From Burkholderiaceae bacterium (GTDB lineage: Bacteria > Pseudomonadota > Gammaproteobacteria > Burkholderiales > Burkholderiaceae): 5,625 nt of DNA. This document shows positions 5,440-5,625 of the stretch, in pieces. The position numbers and the translations under genes were made by a program. Under the pieces are notes generated by a model. That model ran no database searches. It worked only from the letters and a program-made list of their open reading frames with translations, and had not been told where the DNA came from. The stretch covers positions 1 through 5,625 of the forward strand of contig JASLEM010000436.1 of the NCBI GenBank assembly GCA_030151165.1, read 5' to 3'. Numbering within the stretch: position 1 is the stretch's first letter; each line of letters opens with the position of its first letter.

Positions 5440-5625
5440 TCAGTACTCGCCGCCGCCCTGGTAGTCGGGCGCGAGGTTGTCGAACTTCGTCCACTGCCGC
5501 AGGAACGTCAGCTTGGTCGTGCCGACCGGGCCGTTCCGCTGCTTGGCGATGATGATCTCGGCGACGCCCGGCTCCTTCGATTCCTTGTTGTAGTACTCGT
5601 CGCGGTAGATGAACATGATGATGTC
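5440..5625 (-). CDS. dnaB: Replicative DNA helicase DnaB, C-terminal end (partial)
   Basis: The last 61 codons of a minus-strand gene that continues beyond the right edge; stop TGA at 5442-5440. The translation begins DIIMFIYRDEYYN and contains EPGVAEIIIAKQRNGPVGT and KLTFLRQWTKFDNLA, which are the highly conserved end of the DnaB RecA-like ATPase domain. It includes the KQRNGP block, where the Lys and Arg act across the subunit interface as the arginine finger region in this hexameric helicase. DnaB unwinds DNA ahead of the replication fork. The final residues (PDYQGGGEY) are a short Gly-rich tail, variable in this family. The pattern of this end resembles Burkholderiales proteins, judged from memory. 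It is convergent with the XRE regulator gene, with 22 bp between stops. Confidence 0.95.
   Translation of the reverse strand, partial: DIIMFIYRDEYYNKESKEPGVAEIIIAKQRNGPVGTTKLTFLRQWTKFDNLAPDYQGGGEY

Noticed and set aside
4205..5464. Plus-strand open frame of 419 codons spanning NTF2-like and XRE genes
   Set aside because: Arg-rich out-of-frame translation with no conserved sequence.

Overview
This is a GC-rich window (roughly 70% GC by eye) from a Gram-negative bacterium, most likely a betaproteobacterium of the order Burkholderiales. That placement rests on the DnaB C-terminal sequence at the right edge, the Proteobacterial-type LexA box, and recognisable families such as the TPR response regulator and the PA0069-type radical SAM protein. 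It is inference from memory of families, not a database match.

Layout, left to right: (1) the 3' part of a plus-strand response regulator with a CheY-like receiver and a long TPR region (1-1509, start outside the window). (2) A 196-bp convergent intergenic region with several small inverted repeats. (3) A minus-strand PA0069/SplB-like radical SAM protein (2968-1706), with a LexA box directly at its start codon. (4) A divergent plus-strand MIP/aquaporin-family channel (3097-4035). (5) A 128-bp gap (4036-4163) with a perfect 17-bp palindrome and a hairpin next to a ribosome binding site. (6) A two-gene plus-strand unit: an NTF2/SnoaL-like small protein (4164-4556) and, 12 bp on, an XRE-type regulator with an MmyB-like ligand-binding domain (4569-5417). 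(7) The C-terminal end of replicative helicase DnaB on the minus strand (5625-5440), convergent with the regulator.

The most informative regulatory signal is the LexA-type operator CTGT-N8-ACAG at 2970-2985. It lies over the -10 element of a good sigma70-type promoter whose predicted +1 is the A of the radical SAM start codon. This suggests an SOS-controlled, possibly leaderless radical SAM gene. The second is the 17-bp palindrome at 4070-4086, a candidate operator for the NTF2-like/XRE pair, possibly bound by that regulator itself. The aquaporin has an unusual predicted selectivity filter and a Cys/His-rich C-terminal tail. The remaining genes look like ordinary chromosomal content; I see no mobile element, CRISPR array, tRNA or rRNA.
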